Shown here one piece after another: positions 15,165-23,354 of a stretch of 30,304 nucleotides of DNA. The position numbers and the translations under genes were made by a program. The stretch's first letter is position 1. Every line of letters starts with the position of its first letter. The notes beneath the pieces were generated by a model. The model had not been told where the DNA came from, did no database searches, and worked only from the letters and a program-made list of their open reading frames with translations. This DNA comes from Acidovorax sp. NCPPB 4044. Lineage in GTDB: Bacteria > Pseudomonadota > Gammaproteobacteria > Burkholderiales > Burkholderiaceae_C. Location of the stretch: the NCBI RefSeq assembly GCF_028069655.1, contig NZ_JAMCOS010000002.1, positions 1-30,304 of the forward strand, given 5' to 3'.

Positions 15165-16451
15165 CTAGCCGATGTAATTGAACAGCGACAGCTTCTGCAC
15201 TTGCGCGTACGACTGCAGGGCCGCCTGGTAGCCGGTCTGGTTGTTCTGGAAGTCGGAGATGCCCTTGATCATATCGAGATCCTCCGCGCGCGAGCGGTCG
15301 GCCTCCAGCTGCACTTCGCGCTTGTCCTGGTCGCCCGTGATGCGGTCGGCGCGGTTGAGCAGTTCGCCCGCATAGCCGCGCATGTTGTGGATGCGTTCCA
15401 GCCCGATGTCGATGTTGTTGAGCGCCTGGCCCACGGCCTGCGTGGCCGCGTTGCTGTTGGTGGCGCCGCCGATGTCGCGGATCGCCTGGTCGATGGAGCT
15501 GAAGATGCTCGCGCTCGGCTTGAGCGAGACGGTGTCGCCGTTGGCGGGCGAGAAGTTGTAGGTGCCGTCGGACTGCTTGGTGGGCGTGCCCGTGATGTTG
15601 AAGCTCACGCCCGGGATGCCGGTGACCGCGATGGAGACGGCCTTGTCGGAGGGGAAGTCGGGCACCGTGACGGGCGCGGACGAGACGCCCGTGGTGGTGT
15701 TGGTGATCGTGTAGGTGGCCGTGGTGGTGCCGGCCGTGGCGCCGGGGCCCACGCCGCTGAAGACCAGCTGGTAGTTGTCGCCGGTGACCAGGCTGGTGTC
15801 CACCGGCTTCACGCCGTCGGTCACGAGCAGCCGGCCCGAGGGGATGGCGCTCACCGATGCGGTGTAGACCCCGTCGCGCTTGGGCTGGAACATGAAGGCC
15901 GACTCGCCGTCGACCGACGTCGGCAGCGACGTGCCCGAGCCCGAGGCCAGCCCGGCCTGGCCCGAGAAGGTGTAGTCGGGGCTGCCGGACTGCGGGCCCA
16001 GGAAGGGTTCGAGCGCGCTGCCCAGCGCGCCCAGCAGCGGCAGGCCGTTGGTGTCCTTGCGGTTGACCAGGTCGGAGAGCTGCTCGCGCAGGCCCTGGAC
16101 CTGGTTCATCATGGTCTTGCGGTCTTCGGATTTGAGCGAGCCGTTGCCCGCGTTCACGATGAGCTGGCGCAGCTCCTGCACGATGTCCACGGCCTGCCCG
16201 AGCGTGGACTCGGCCTGGGTGACGGTGTTGCGCGCGTTCTCCAGCGCGCGCTGCTCGCTCTGCACGCGCGAGAGGCGCGTCATGGCGCGCTCGGCCTGCG
16301 CGGCGGCCACGGGGTCGTCGCTCGCGCGCACCACGCGCTTGCCGGAGGTGAGGTTTTCCTGCAGGTTGGACAGCGCCGTCTGGCGCTGCGACAGGTTGCG
16401 CAGCGCGTTGTCGTACTGGTTGGCGGTGGCGGTGCGGTAGAAGGTGCTCAT
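15165..16451 (-). CDS. flgL: Flagellar hook-associated protein 3, FlgL
   Basis: Hook-filament junction protein of 428 residues. The N-terminal helix MSTFYRTATANQYDNALRNL, with QENLTSGKRVVRASDDPVAAAQAERA, is the conserved flagellin/FlgL-type coiled-coil start. The C-terminal helix region EDLDMIKGISDFQNNQTGYQAALQS closes it. It is about 110 residues longer than the enteric protein. The extra sequence is a Thr/Ser/Gly-rich surface region in the middle (about residues 170-330) with a GDTVSLKPSAS segment resembling one in FlgK. ATG 16451 has GGAG six bases upstream. It follows flgK by 58 bases. It is assembled with FlgK at the hook tip and presumably chaperoned by FlgN, which is also encoded in this window. 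Confidence 0.96.
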   Translation of the reverse strand: MSTFYRTATANQYDNALRNLSQRQTALSNLQENLTSGKRVVRASDDPVAAAQAERAMTRLSRVQSEQRALENARNTVTQAESTLGQAVDIVQELRQLIVNAGNGSLKSEDRKTMMNQVQGLREQLSDLVNRKDTNGLPLLGALGSALEPFLGPQSGSPDYTFSGQAGLASGSGTSLPTSVDGESAFMFQPKRDGVYTASVSAIPSGRLLVTDGVKPVDTSLVTGDNYQLVFSGVGPGATAGTTTATYTITNTTTGVSSAPVTVPDFPSDKAVSIAVTGIPGVSFNITGTPTKQSDGTYNFSPANGDTVSLKPSASIFSSIDQAIRDIGGATNSNAATQAVGQALNNIDIGLERIHNMRGYAGELLNRADRITGDQDKREVQLEADRSRAEDLDMIKGISDFQNNQTGYQAALQSYAQVQKLSLFNYIG

Positions 16452-16509
16452 GGCGTTCTCCGGAGGGCCGGGTTCGTTTCAGCGGGCGGTGGCGGGATCG
16501 GCGTCGGCA

Positions 16510-18441
16510 TCAGCGGCCCATCGTCTGCAGCAGGCTGTCGAAGATGCTCTGCGCGATCTGCAGGACCTTGGCCGAAGCCTGGTAGGCCTGCTGGTACTGG
16601 ATCAGCTTGGCCGCTTCTTCGTCCAGGTTCACGCCCGAGACCGCGGTGCGGTCGCGTTCGAGGTTGGAGGCGATGGTGGCCGACACGTCCGCAGCGTACT
16701 TGGCGTTCTGCGTGCGCGTACCGATCTGCGCCATGAGGCCGGCGTAGCCGTCGCTCATGGTCGCTTCGTCGAACATCTTCACGTCGCCCAGCGCGTCGAG
16801 CGCCGAGGCATTGCCCGCATTGCGCTTGTAGGCGTCGCCGTATTGCGGGTCCAGCGCATTGCCCACCTTCACGGTGTCGCCCGTGCCGGGGGTGCCCTTG
16901 AGGGTGATCTCCCAGCCGTCGATGGTGATGGGCTGGCCGGCCGTGTAGGCCAGCCCGGTGGTGCCCGAGGCCGGCGTGGTCGAGCCCGTCACGCCGTAGG
17001 TGGCCGGAGGACCGGCGGCGAAAGTGAGCGTCACACCGCCCGGGGTGGGCGGCGCCGTGAAACCGGTGGACGTGGCCTGCACCGACGTCAGCTGCAGCGA
17101 GCCGTTGTTGGTCGTGCCCATGGAGGCGTTGACCGGGCTGGCGGCGGCGAGGTCGCGCGGCGAGAGCACGCGCGCCTCGATGTTGGAAGCCGCGCTGCTG
17201 AAGGGCTTGAACAGCATGCGCTCGCCGGCAGCGCCTGCGGCGGTGAGGTTGAAGTTGAGCCCGTCGATCTGCTGGCCCGCGAGGTTCGCGAGGTCGGTGA
17301 AGCCCGTGGCCTTGCCGTCCGACAGGCGCACCACCTGGCCCGCGGGCGGCGTGGTGAACCGCACCTCGTAGTCGGAGGCGGCGAACTTCGTCGCATCGGT
17401 GAAGGCGACGTTGCCCGCGGCCGTGCCGCTCGTGTAGCCCGGCATGGTGCTGGCGACCGAGAACAGGTCCTTGCCGGGCTGGCCGTCGAGCGTCACGCCC
17501 AGCTTGTGCTGCGCGTTCATCGTCATGCCGATCGACTGCGCCATGCGGCCCAGCAGGTTGCGCCCTTCGGCCACGTCGGTGTTGTGGAAGCGCAGCAGGC
17601 CCGACAGCTCGCCGCCCGCGAGCATGGAGTCGTCCAGCTCGATGGGCTTGGCGCCCGGCGGGCTGAAATACAGCTTGAGCTGCCCGCTGCCGGGGAACAG
17701 GCTCGACTCCTCCACGGCCAGCGGCGTGGCCGTGGTGCCCAGCACCAGCGGCTGGCTGCCCGCCACGAAAAGGCCCACCGTGCCGTCGTCGGCCGCCACC
17801 TGCGTGGTCTGCACGTACTGGTTGATCTCCCGGATGATCTGGTCGCGCTGGTCCAGCAGGTCGTTGGGCGTCTGGCCGTTGCCCTTCACGCGCGCGATCT
17901 GCTCGTTCACGGCCGCCATCTGCTTGGCCAGGCTGTTGATCGCGTTCACGTCGCTCTTGAGCTGTTCCTTGACGGTGTACTGGATCTCGTCGATGCGGTC
18001 GGCGGCCGAGCGCATGCGCGCGGCGGTCTCGTCCATGCGGGTGATGGTCACCGTGCGCGCCGTGATGTCGGTCGGCGCGGCGACCACGTCCTTGAGCGAG
18101 TTGAGCATGTCGGTGATCGACGCGCCCAGCCCGCTGGTGCCGCCGCTGAACACGTCCTGCATCTGCGACAGGCGCTCGGCCCGCGTCTTGTCGGCCGTCT
18201 GCGAGGAGTTGGCCGCGGCCGCCTGGCGCGTGAGCAGTTCGTTGTGGTTGCGCAGGATGGTCTGCACGTCCACGCCCTGGCCGATGTAGCCGCCGCCCGT
18301 GAACTGGCCCTGCACCGTCTGCAGCGACAGCGTCTGGCGCGAATAGCCCGCCGTGTTGACGTTGGCGATGTTGTGCCCGGCCGTCTGCAGGGCCGTCTGG
18401 TTGGCGAGGAGGGCGCGGGCGCCGACGTTGAGCAGGCTCAT
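16510..18441 (-). CDS. flgK: Flagellar hook-associated protein 1, FlgK
   Basis: Hook-filament junction protein of 643 residues. The N-terminal flagellar rod/hook motif reads LLNVGARALLANQTALQTAGHN, followed by IANVNTAGYSRQ. The C-terminal motif SGVNLDEEAAKLIQYQQAYQ with KVLQIAQSIFDSLLQTMGR is the diagnostic FlgK end. It is about 100 residues longer than the enteric protein. Expansion is mainly in the variable region after residue 430 (a Thr/Pro/Gly-rich stretch, then GWEITLKGTPGTGDTVKVGN). ATG 18441 has GGTGAA upstream. It is 16 bases downstream of flgJ and in one operon with flgJ and flgL. It caps the hook and anchors FlgL and filament. Confidence 0.97.
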   Translation of the reverse strand: MSLLNVGARALLANQTALQTAGHNIANVNTAGYSRQTLSLQTVQGQFTGGGYIGQGVDVQTILRNHNELLTRQAAAANSSQTADKTRAERLSQMQDVFSGGTSGLGASITDMLNSLKDVVAAPTDITARTVTITRMDETAARMRSAADRIDEIQYTVKEQLKSDVNAINSLAKQMAAVNEQIARVKGNGQTPNDLLDQRDQIIREINQYVQTTQVAADDGTVGLFVAGSQPLVLGTTATPLAVEESSLFPGSGQLKLYFSPPGAKPIELDDSMLAGGELSGLLRFHNTDVAEGRNLLGRMAQSIGMTMNAQHKLGVTLDGQPGKDLFSVASTMPGYTSGTAAGNVAFTDATKFAASDYEVRFTTPPAGQVVRLSDGKATGFTDLANLAGQQIDGLNFNLTAAGAAGERMLFKPFSSAASNIEARVLSPRDLAAASPVNASMGTTNNGSLQLTSVQATSTGFTAPPTPGGVTLTFAAGPPATYGVTGSTTPASGTTGLAYTAGQPITIDGWEITLKGTPGTGDTVKVGNALDPQYGDAYKRNAGNASALDALGDVKMFDEATMSDGYAGLMAQIGTRTQNAKYAADVSATIASNLERDRTAVSGVNLDEEAAKLIQYQQAYQASAKVLQIAQSIFDSLLQTMGR

Positions 18442-18457
18442 GTGCGTTCACCCATCC

Positions 18458-19360
18458 TCAGGCCGACGGGCCCACGCGCAGCGTGCTGTGGATGGCCCGG
18501 CTCAGCTTGTTCGCGTATTCGGGGTCGGTGGCGTAGCCGGCCTTCTGCAGCTCGGCCGCATAGGCCACGGCCGAATGCGTCTTCTCGCGGGCCTTCTCGT
18601 AGCGCGGGTTGTCGTTGATGAGGCGCGCGTAGTCCTTGAACGAATCCTCGTACGAATCGTAGGCGCGGAATTTCGCGGTCACCTTGCGCGGGGTGCCGTT
18701 GATGTATTCGGTGGTGGTGATCTCGGCCACCTTGCCGGTCCAGCCCTTACCGGCCTTGATGCCGAACAGGTTGAACGAGTTGCTGCCGTCCCTGGAACGG
18801 ATCTCGCTCTTGCCCCAGCCGGTCTCGTGGCCGGCCTGGCCGAGCATGAAGCTCGCGGGAATGCCGCTGTCCTGCGACACGCGCTCGGCCGCGTCGCGGT
18901 GGTGCTGCACGAAGCTGTCGCGGCCCTTGGGCGCAGGCGCATAGGCGTTGGCGGCCGCGGCGGCGCGTGCGGGCGACTGCGACGGCAGGCTCAGCGTGGA
19001 GGGAGGCGAGAACGCCGGCGCGGCTTCCTGGCCGCCGCCGATCTGCTTCGTGAGCTGGCGCTGGATGGCCTCCGAGAGCCCGCCGGGCAGGCCCGACATC
19101 TGCACCGAGAGCTGCTGGTCCAGCATGTCCGTGCCCAGGTCCGCCTGTCCGCCTTCCATCAGGCCGGACTTCATCGTTGCCTCGCGCATGCTCTTGATCA
19201 TCTCGCGCATGAACAGCGACTCGAACTGCTTGGCCGCCTCCTTGGCGGCCTGCGGATTGTTCTGGCCGGCCTCGTACTTGAGCGCGTTGAGCGAGCGCGC
19301 GTCCACCGCCAGCGCATTCGTGGCCGAGGGCGACGCGGAGGAGGGCAGGCTGAGGGCCAT
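18458..19360 (-). CDS. flgJ: Flagellar rod-assembly protein / peptidoglycan hydrolase FlgJ
   Basis: Bifunctional periplasmic protein of 300 residues. The N-terminal rod-capping domain (about 38-105) includes AAKQFESLFMREMIKSMREA and DQQLSVQMSG. A Pro/Ala/Ser-rich linker (about 112-145) leads to a C-terminal glucosaminidase domain (about 147-295) with the catalytic Glu179 in LGQAGHETGWGKSE, NLFGIKAG and FRAYDSYEDSFKDYARLI. It is the long, dual-domain form typical of beta- and gammaproteobacteria. It locally opens peptidoglycan and assists rod polymerisation. ATG 19360 has GGGAGAAG upstream. It lies between flgI (48-base gap) and flgK (16-base gap). Confidence 0.97.
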   Translation of the reverse strand: MALSLPSSASPSATNALAVDARSLNALKYEAGQNNPQAAKEAAKQFESLFMREMIKSMREATMKSGLMEGGQADLGTDMLDQQLSVQMSGLPGGLSEAIQRQLTKQIGGGQEAAPAFSPPSTLSLPSQSPARAAAAANAYAPAPKGRDSFVQHHRDAAERVSQDSGIPASFMLGQAGHETGWGKSEIRSRDGSNSFNLFGIKAGKGWTGKVAEITTTEYINGTPRKVTAKFRAYDSYEDSFKDYARLINDNPRYEKAREKTHSAVAYAAELQKAGYATDPEYANKLSRAIHSTLRVGPSA

Positions 19361-19408
19361 GGCGTTCTTCTCCCGGCAGTCAGGCGGTTGCGGGGGCCGG
19401 AGGCGTCA

Positions 19409-20575
19409 TCAGATGACCTCCAGCTCGGCGTTCAGGGCGCCCGCGGCCTTGATGGCCTGCAGGATGGCCAGCAGGTCCTGCGGCGTGGCGCCCAGCGTGT
19501 TGAGCGCGCGCACCACGTCGGCGAGCTGCGGCGAGGGCGGCATCTGGATGATGTTGCCCGGGTCCTGCTTGATGGCGATGTCGCTCTTCTGCGCAACCAC
19601 CGTCTGGCCCTGCGACAGCGGATTGGGCTGGCTGATGACGGGCGTGGAACTGATCGTGATCGACAGGTTGCCGTGCGCGATGGCGCAGGGCCCGAGGGTC
19701 ACGGCCTGGTTCAGCACGATGGAGCCGGTGCGCGCGTTGATCACCACCTTGGCGGCCGGCGTGGCGTCGGCCACCGTCAGCTCTTCCAGGTCCGCGATGA
19801 AATTCACGCGCTCGCCCGGGCTCTGCGGGGCGCGCACCTGCACCGTGCGGCCGTCGAGCGCGGTGGCGATGTTCATGCCCTTGCCCAGCTTGCCGTTGAT
19901 GGCCTGCGCCACCTTGCGCGCGGTCTGGAAATCGGAGGCGTTGAGGCCCAGGTTGATCGTGTCGCCGTCGTGCAGCGGCGTGGGCACCGCACGCTCCACC
20001 TGCGCCCCTTCAGGGATGCGGCCCGCGCTCAGGTGGTTGATCTGCACCTTGCTGCCGCCGGCGGAAGCCCCCGCGCCGCCCACGACGAGGTTGCCCTGCG
20101 CCAGCGCATAGATCTCGCCGTCGGCGCCGCGCAGCGGCGTGGCGATCAGCGTGCCGCCCTTGAGCGACTTGGCGTTGCCCATCGAGGACACGCTCACGTC
20201 GATCTGCTGGCCGGGCTGGGCGAAGGCCGGCAGTTGCGCCGTCACGATCACCGTGGCCACGTTCTTGAGCTGCGGCGCCGCCGTGCCGGGCGGCAGGCTG
20301 ATGCCCATCTGCTGCAGGTAATTGGTGAGCGCCTGCGTGGTGATGGGCATCTGCGTGGTCTGGTCGCCCGTACCGTCCAGCCCCACGACGAGCCCGTAGC
20401 CCGTGAGCTGGTTGCTGCGCACGCCCTGCACCGCCGCCACCTCCTTGATGCGCAGCGCGTGCGCGGGTGCCATCGCCGCCACGAGCAGGGCAAGCGCGGC
20501 CAGGCCTTGCGCGAGCCCGTGCCGCAGGGCGGCCCGGTGCGCGCGTGCGAAGAAGGAGGGGGAGAGGAGCGTCAT
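19409..20575 (-). CDS. flgI: Flagellar P-ring protein FlgI
   Basis: Periplasmic P-ring subunit of 388 residues. A signal peptide is clear: a positively charged start, a hydrophobic core LAQGLAALALLVAAMAPAHA and cleavage after AHA. The mature protein begins LRIKEVAAVQGVRSNQLTGYG, then LVVGLDGTGDQT, the hallmark of FlgI. NVATVIVTAQLPAFAQPGQ and SSMGNAKSLKGGTL are also conserved. The C-terminus ALNTLGATPQDLLAILQAIK is typical. ATG 20575 has no obvious Shine-Dalgarno. The gene is separated from flgH by 403 bases with two terminators, so it probably has its own promoter and heads flgIJKL. Confidence 0.97.
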   Translation of the reverse strand: MTLLSPSFFARAHRAALRHGLAQGLAALALLVAAMAPAHALRIKEVAAVQGVRSNQLTGYGLVVGLDGTGDQTTQMPITTQALTNYLQQMGISLPPGTAAPQLKNVATVIVTAQLPAFAQPGQQIDVSVSSMGNAKSLKGGTLIATPLRGADGEIYALAQGNLVVGGAGASAGGSKVQINHLSAGRIPEGAQVERAVPTPLHDGDTINLGLNASDFQTARKVAQAINGKLGKGMNIATALDGRTVQVRAPQSPGERVNFIADLEELTVADATPAAKVVINARTGSIVLNQAVTLGPCAIAHGNLSITISSTPVISQPNPLSQGQTVVAQKSDIAIKQDPGNIIQMPPSPQLADVVRALNTLGATPQDLLAILQAIKAAGALNAELEVI

Positions 20576-20629
20576 GGCACCGATTGTGGAATCGGAGGCC
20601 CCGGGGGAATGGACCGAAAAGGCGCCGGA

Positions 20630-20830
20630 TCACGGCTCTTTTGGGGGAACAGGGGGGGGCGTCTGGAGGGCTGCGCTGTATCCGTCGGGCCCCTGGCGCA
20701 TGTCCTTGCCTTTGGCATCGTATGGGCCCGAGCGATCTTTTTCCCGGCGGGCCTGCTGGTTGGCGGCTATGCAGGCCACTGGGTCGGGCGGCGGCGCGGC
20801 GCGGCGCCCTAGGGCCGGGTGCCGACGCAA
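20630..20830 (-). CDS. Possible small hypothetical protein between flgH and flgI
   Basis: A 66-residue frame with a TTG start at 20830, preceded by GGGAG at an 8-base spacing. It ends in a Pro-rich tail, TPPPVPPKEP. The second half is strongly charged (ARREKDRSGPYDAKGKDMRQ) and its codons have mostly G or C in third position, so it reads more like coding sequence than the other frames here. An internal GTG would give a shorter protein starting at ACIAANQQ. No family is recognised, there is no membrane segment or signal peptide, and in a GC-rich genome such a frame may arise by chance. Confidence 0.3.
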   Translation of the reverse strand: MRRHPALGRRAAPPPDPVACIAANQQARREKDRSGPYDAKGKDMRQGPDGYSAALQTPPPVPPKEP

Positions 20831-20892
20831 AACAGCGGCTCCCCAGTGCCTGGGAGGTTTTTTGGCTTCATGCCGCCGTATTCATTGAATAG

Positions 20893-20915
20893 TTTGCTAT
20901 ATAAACAATAGCAAA
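20893..20915. repeat. TTTGCTAT-N7-ATAGCAAA hairpin (family repeat, copy 4)
   Basis: Perfect 8-base arms TTTGCTAT (20893-20900) and ATAGCAAA (20908-20915) around the loop ATAAACA, followed by ACCCGTGCCG. It lies immediately beyond the second flgH terminator; the arm's A run doubles as the T run of that terminator on the minus strand. Confidence 0.6.
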
Positions 20916-20941
20916 ACCCGTGCCGCTGGACGCGGTACGGG
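20913..20941 (-). terminator. Second terminator after flgH
   Basis: On the minus strand CCCGTACCG (20941-20933) pairs with CGGCACGGG (20925-20917), with one G-T pair and a 7-base loop, and is followed by TTTT (20916-20913). It is a standard Rho-independent form, 10 bases beyond the first flgH hairpin. Confidence 0.65.
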
Positions 20942-20950
20942 CCTGGCGCG

Positions 20951-20972
20951 GAAAAGCCGGCATTGCGCCGGC
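20951..20972 (-). terminator. First terminator after flgH
   Basis: GCCGGC (20956-20961) and GCCGGC (20967-20972) form a perfect 6-base stem with a 5-base loop, followed on the minus strand by TTTTC (20955-20951). It starts six bases past the flgH stop codon and should end the flgB-H transcript. Confidence 0.7.
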
Positions 20973-20978
20973 GGGCCG

Positions 20979-21680
20979 TCAGAACGGCGCGACCGAGTTG
21001 AAGGCGCGCGCCAGCCAGCCCATGGCCTGGGCTTCGGCGGGCGATCCGCGGCCGCGCGACTGCACGCGGGCGTTGGCCACCAGGGTGGAGCTGACCACGC
21101 TGTTCGGCTGCAGCGAGCGCGGGTCCACGGTGCCCGAGAAGCGCAGCACGTCCACGTTTTCGGCCACACCGATCTGCTTTTCGCCCGCGATCACGAGGTG
21201 GCCGTTGGGCAGCACTTCGATGACCGTGGTGGTGATGGTGCCGGTGAAGGTGTTGCTGCTCTGCAGGTCGCCCTTGCCCTCGAAGTTGTTGGTGCTGTTG
21301 CCGCCCAGCCGGAGCTTGCTGGTGTCGGCCGTGCCCACGAACGGGAAGGCGGTGATGCCGGCCGTGTTGGCGGCCGTGCGGTCCACCTTGGAGCTGGACT
21401 TCTGCGAGGCGGAGATCGTCTCCACGATCTGGATGGTGACGATGTCGCCCACCAGGCGCGCGCGGCGGTCCTCGAAGGCCGGCCGGTAGCTGGCCGCATG
21501 GAAGAGGCTGCCCGTGGCCGGGCCCGTGGCGCGCGGCGCGGTCTGCACGGCCACGGGCGGCAGCGTGGGCGGCATGTCGATGGGCGGCGGCGGGTTGATC
21601 GAGGCGCAGCCCGTGGCGGCCAGCAGGGCGGTGAGGGCGGCAAGGCGCGCGGAGGCGGTGAAGGCGGCGGTGTGCGGCAT
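20979..21680 (-). CDS. flgH: Flagellar L-ring lipoprotein FlgH
   Basis: Outer-membrane L-ring subunit of 233 residues. The N-terminus is a lipoprotein signal (RLAALTALLAATGCAS) with the lipid-acceptor Cys in an A-T-G-C lipobox, slightly unusual at the -3 position, where Leu is common. The mature protein shows SLFHAASYRPAFEDRRARLVGD, IVTIQIVETISASQKSSSKVD and VLPNGHLVIAGEKQI, all FlgH hallmarks, and ends SVAPF. ATG 21680 has AGGA nine bases upstream; a longer start at 21719 would place extra residues before the signal sequence. It is the last gene of the flgB-H run and is followed by two terminators. Confidence 0.97.
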   Translation of the reverse strand: MPHTAAFTASARLAALTALLAATGCASINPPPPIDMPPTLPPVAVQTAPRATGPATGSLFHAASYRPAFEDRRARLVGDIVTIQIVETISASQKSSSKVDRTAANTAGITAFPFVGTADTSKLRLGGNSTNNFEGKGDLQSSNTFTGTITTTVIEVLPNGHLVIAGEKQIGVAENVDVLRFSGTVDPRSLQPNSVVSSTLVANARVQSRGRGSPAEAQAMGWLARAFNSVAPF

Positions 21681-21715
21681 GGTCGGTGTTCCTGGAGGAA
21701 GGGAGAGGGCGCGCA

Positions 21716-22498
21716 TCACAGCTGCGCGAGCTTGGCCAGCATCTGGTCGGATGTCTGGATGGCCTTGGAATTCATTTCGTAGGCGCGCTGGGTCTGGATC
21801 ATCGAGACCAGCTCTTCCACGACGTTCACGTTGGAGGTTTCGAGGAAACCCTGGCGCATGATCCCCAGGCCGTTCGTGCCGGGCGTGCCCTGCTGCGGCT
21901 GGCCAGAGGCGGCCGATTCCTTGAACATGTTCTGCCCCACCGGCTCCAGGCCGGCCGAGTTGACGAAGCTCGCCATGCCCAGCGTGCCGATCTGCTGCGG
22001 CGCCGTCGTGCCCGGCACCGTGGCCGAGACGATGCCGTCGGTGCTGATGCTGATGCTGGTCGCGTTGGCGGGCACGGTGATGCCGTTGGCCACGGGCAGG
22101 CCGCTGGAAGTGACCAGGCGGCCCTGCGAGTCGAGCTGGAAGGAGCCGTCGCGCGTGTAGCCGGTGGTGCCGTCGGGCATCGTCACTTCGAAGAAGCCGT
22201 TGCCGTTGATCGCCACGTCCAGGTTGTTGTTGGACTGCTGCAGGCTGCCCTGCGTGAAGTTGCGGCTGGTGGCCACCGTGCGCACGCCCAGGCCCAGGTG
22301 CAGGCCGGTGGGCAGCTGGTTCTGCTCGGTGGTCTGCGCGCCCACCTGGCGCAGGTTCTGGTAGATCAGGTCCTCGAACACCGCGTTGTTGCGCTTGTAG
22401 CCGGTTGTCGAGACGTTGGCGAGGTTGTGGGAGATCACGTCCAGCTGCGTCTGCTGGGCGGACATGCCGGTCTTGGCGATCCAGAGCGAATTGATCAT
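21716..22498 (-). CDS. flgG: Flagellar distal rod protein FlgG
   Basis: Distal rod subunit of 260 residues, the standard length. The N-terminal motif is [20 protein letters not shown], followed by [15 protein letters not shown], the flagella basal-body rod signature. The long-rod specific region [15 protein letters not shown] is followed by [20 protein letters not shown]. The C-terminal [20 protein letters not shown] and [18 protein letters not shown] are conserved. ATG 22498 has AGGAA upstream. It lies between flgF and flgH, 35 bases before the flgH start. Confidence 0.98.
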   Translation of the reverse strand: MINSLWIAKTGMSAQQTQLDVISHNLANVSTTGYKRNNAVFEDLIYQNLRQVGAQTTEQNQLPTGLHLGLGVRTVATSRNFTQGSLQQSNNNLDVAINGNGFFEVTMPDGTTGYTRDGSFQLDSQGRLVTSSGLPVANGITVPANATSISISTDGIVSATVPGTTAPQQIGTLGMASFVNSAGLEPVGQNMFKESAASGQPQQGTPGTNGLGIMRQGFLETSNVNVVEELVSMIQTQRAYEMNSKAIQTSDQMLAKLAQL

Positions 22499-22552
22499 GG
22501 CGGTTCCTCGGAAGGTGCGGGCGTTCGGGCGGAGGCGGCGTCGGGGGGCGCG

Positions 22553-23293
22553 TCAGCCGTTGAGGTTGAGCAGCTGGCTGGCCGACTTGTCGTTGTTCTC
22601 GGCCGTCTGCAAGAGGCGCAGCTGGGCCTCGAACTGCCGGGAGGCGGAGATCATCCCGACCATGCTTTCGACGGCGTTCACGTTGGAGCCCTCCAGCGCG
22701 CCCGACAGCAGCCGGCCGTTCGGGTCATTGGGCATGGGCTCGCCGGAGGCGGGCCGGAACAGCCCGTCGTCGCCGCGCTTGAGCGGGTCTTCGAGCGTGG
22801 GCGTGGCGAGCTTCAGGCGCCCGATGGGCGTGGCCTGCTGGCCCGCGACGCGCGCGGTGATGGTGCCGTCCGAGCCCAGCGAGACGTCGGCGCCCGGCGG
22901 CACGTCGATGGGGCCGCCGCCGTCCGATAGCACCGTGAGGCCGTTGGAGGTGCGCAGCTGCCCCTCGGCCGTGACCTCGAAGCTGCCGTTGCGCGTGTAC
23001 GACTCGGTGCCGTCCAGTCCCTGCACAGCGAACCATGCGTTGCCCACGGCCATCGCATCCAGGTTGCGGCCCGTGCGCTGCACGGGGCCGGGGGTTTCCA
23101 CGTGGCCCGAGGTGGCCTCCAGCGCGAACACGCGGGTCTTGGCGCCGTCGCCCTGCACCGGCACCGAGCGGAAGGTGGACATTTCCGCGCGGAAGCCGTT
23201 GGTGGACGCATTGGCGAGGTTGTTGGACAGCACCGCCTGCCGCTGGGCGGCGGCGTTGGCGCCCGTCATGGAGGTGTAGATGATGTGGTCCAT
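22553..23293 (-). CDS. flgF: Flagellar proximal rod protein FlgF
   Basis: Rod subunit of 246 residues. The start MDHIIYTSMTGANAAAQRQA, followed by LSNNLANASTNGFRAEMSTF, is typical of FlgF. The middle has GRNLDAMAVGNAWFAVQG and the domain ends LEGSNVNAVESMVGMISASR with FEAQLRLLQTAENNDKSASQ. ATG 23293 has AGG seven bases upstream. It lies between flgE and flgG in the operon order B-C-D-E-F-G-H. No anomaly seen. Confidence 0.97.
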   Translation of the reverse strand: MDHIIYTSMTGANAAAQRQAVLSNNLANASTNGFRAEMSTFRSVPVQGDGAKTRVFALEATSGHVETPGPVQRTGRNLDAMAVGNAWFAVQGLDGTESYTRNGSFEVTAEGQLRTSNGLTVLSDGGGPIDVPPGADVSLGSDGTITARVAGQQATPIGRLKLATPTLEDPLKRGDDGLFRPASGEPMPNDPNGRLLSGALEGSNVNAVESMVGMISASRQFEAQLRLLQTAENNDKSASQLLNLNG

Positions 23294-23354
23294 CGCTCGG
23301 CCTGTGGAAGGAAATGCGTCGTGGGATCAGGGGCGGGTCAGTGCGGGCGTGGCG

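Larger units (their letters stand above)
20576..20978. other. 403-base gap between flgH and flgI
   Basis: This gap breaks the otherwise tight flg series. From the flgH side (right to left on the minus strand) it holds two terminator-like hairpins (20951-20972 and 20913-20941), a GCTAT hairpin repeat (20893-20915) and a small minus-strand open frame (20630-20830). A stem CCCAG/CTGGG followed by T6 on the plus strand (20842-20863) is also present, though no plus-strand gene precedes it. A flgI promoter is expected here, but I could not assign one. Confidence 0.5.

Noticed and set aside
13859..15181. A 440-codon plus-strand frame opposite the HDOD gene.
   Set aside because: It is a compositional shadow; the minus-strand product has coherent HDOD motifs.
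16444..20812. Very long plus-strand open frames opposite flgK, flgJ and flgI.
   Set aside because: Their translations are Arg/Gly/Val/His-rich and lack motifs, as expected for antisense frames of GC-rich genes; the flagellar proteins on the minus strand are unmistakable.
20842..20863. CCCAG/CTGGG stem followed by six Ts on the plus strand.
   Set aside because: It looks like a terminator, but there is no plus-strand gene upstream that it could end; likely chance.
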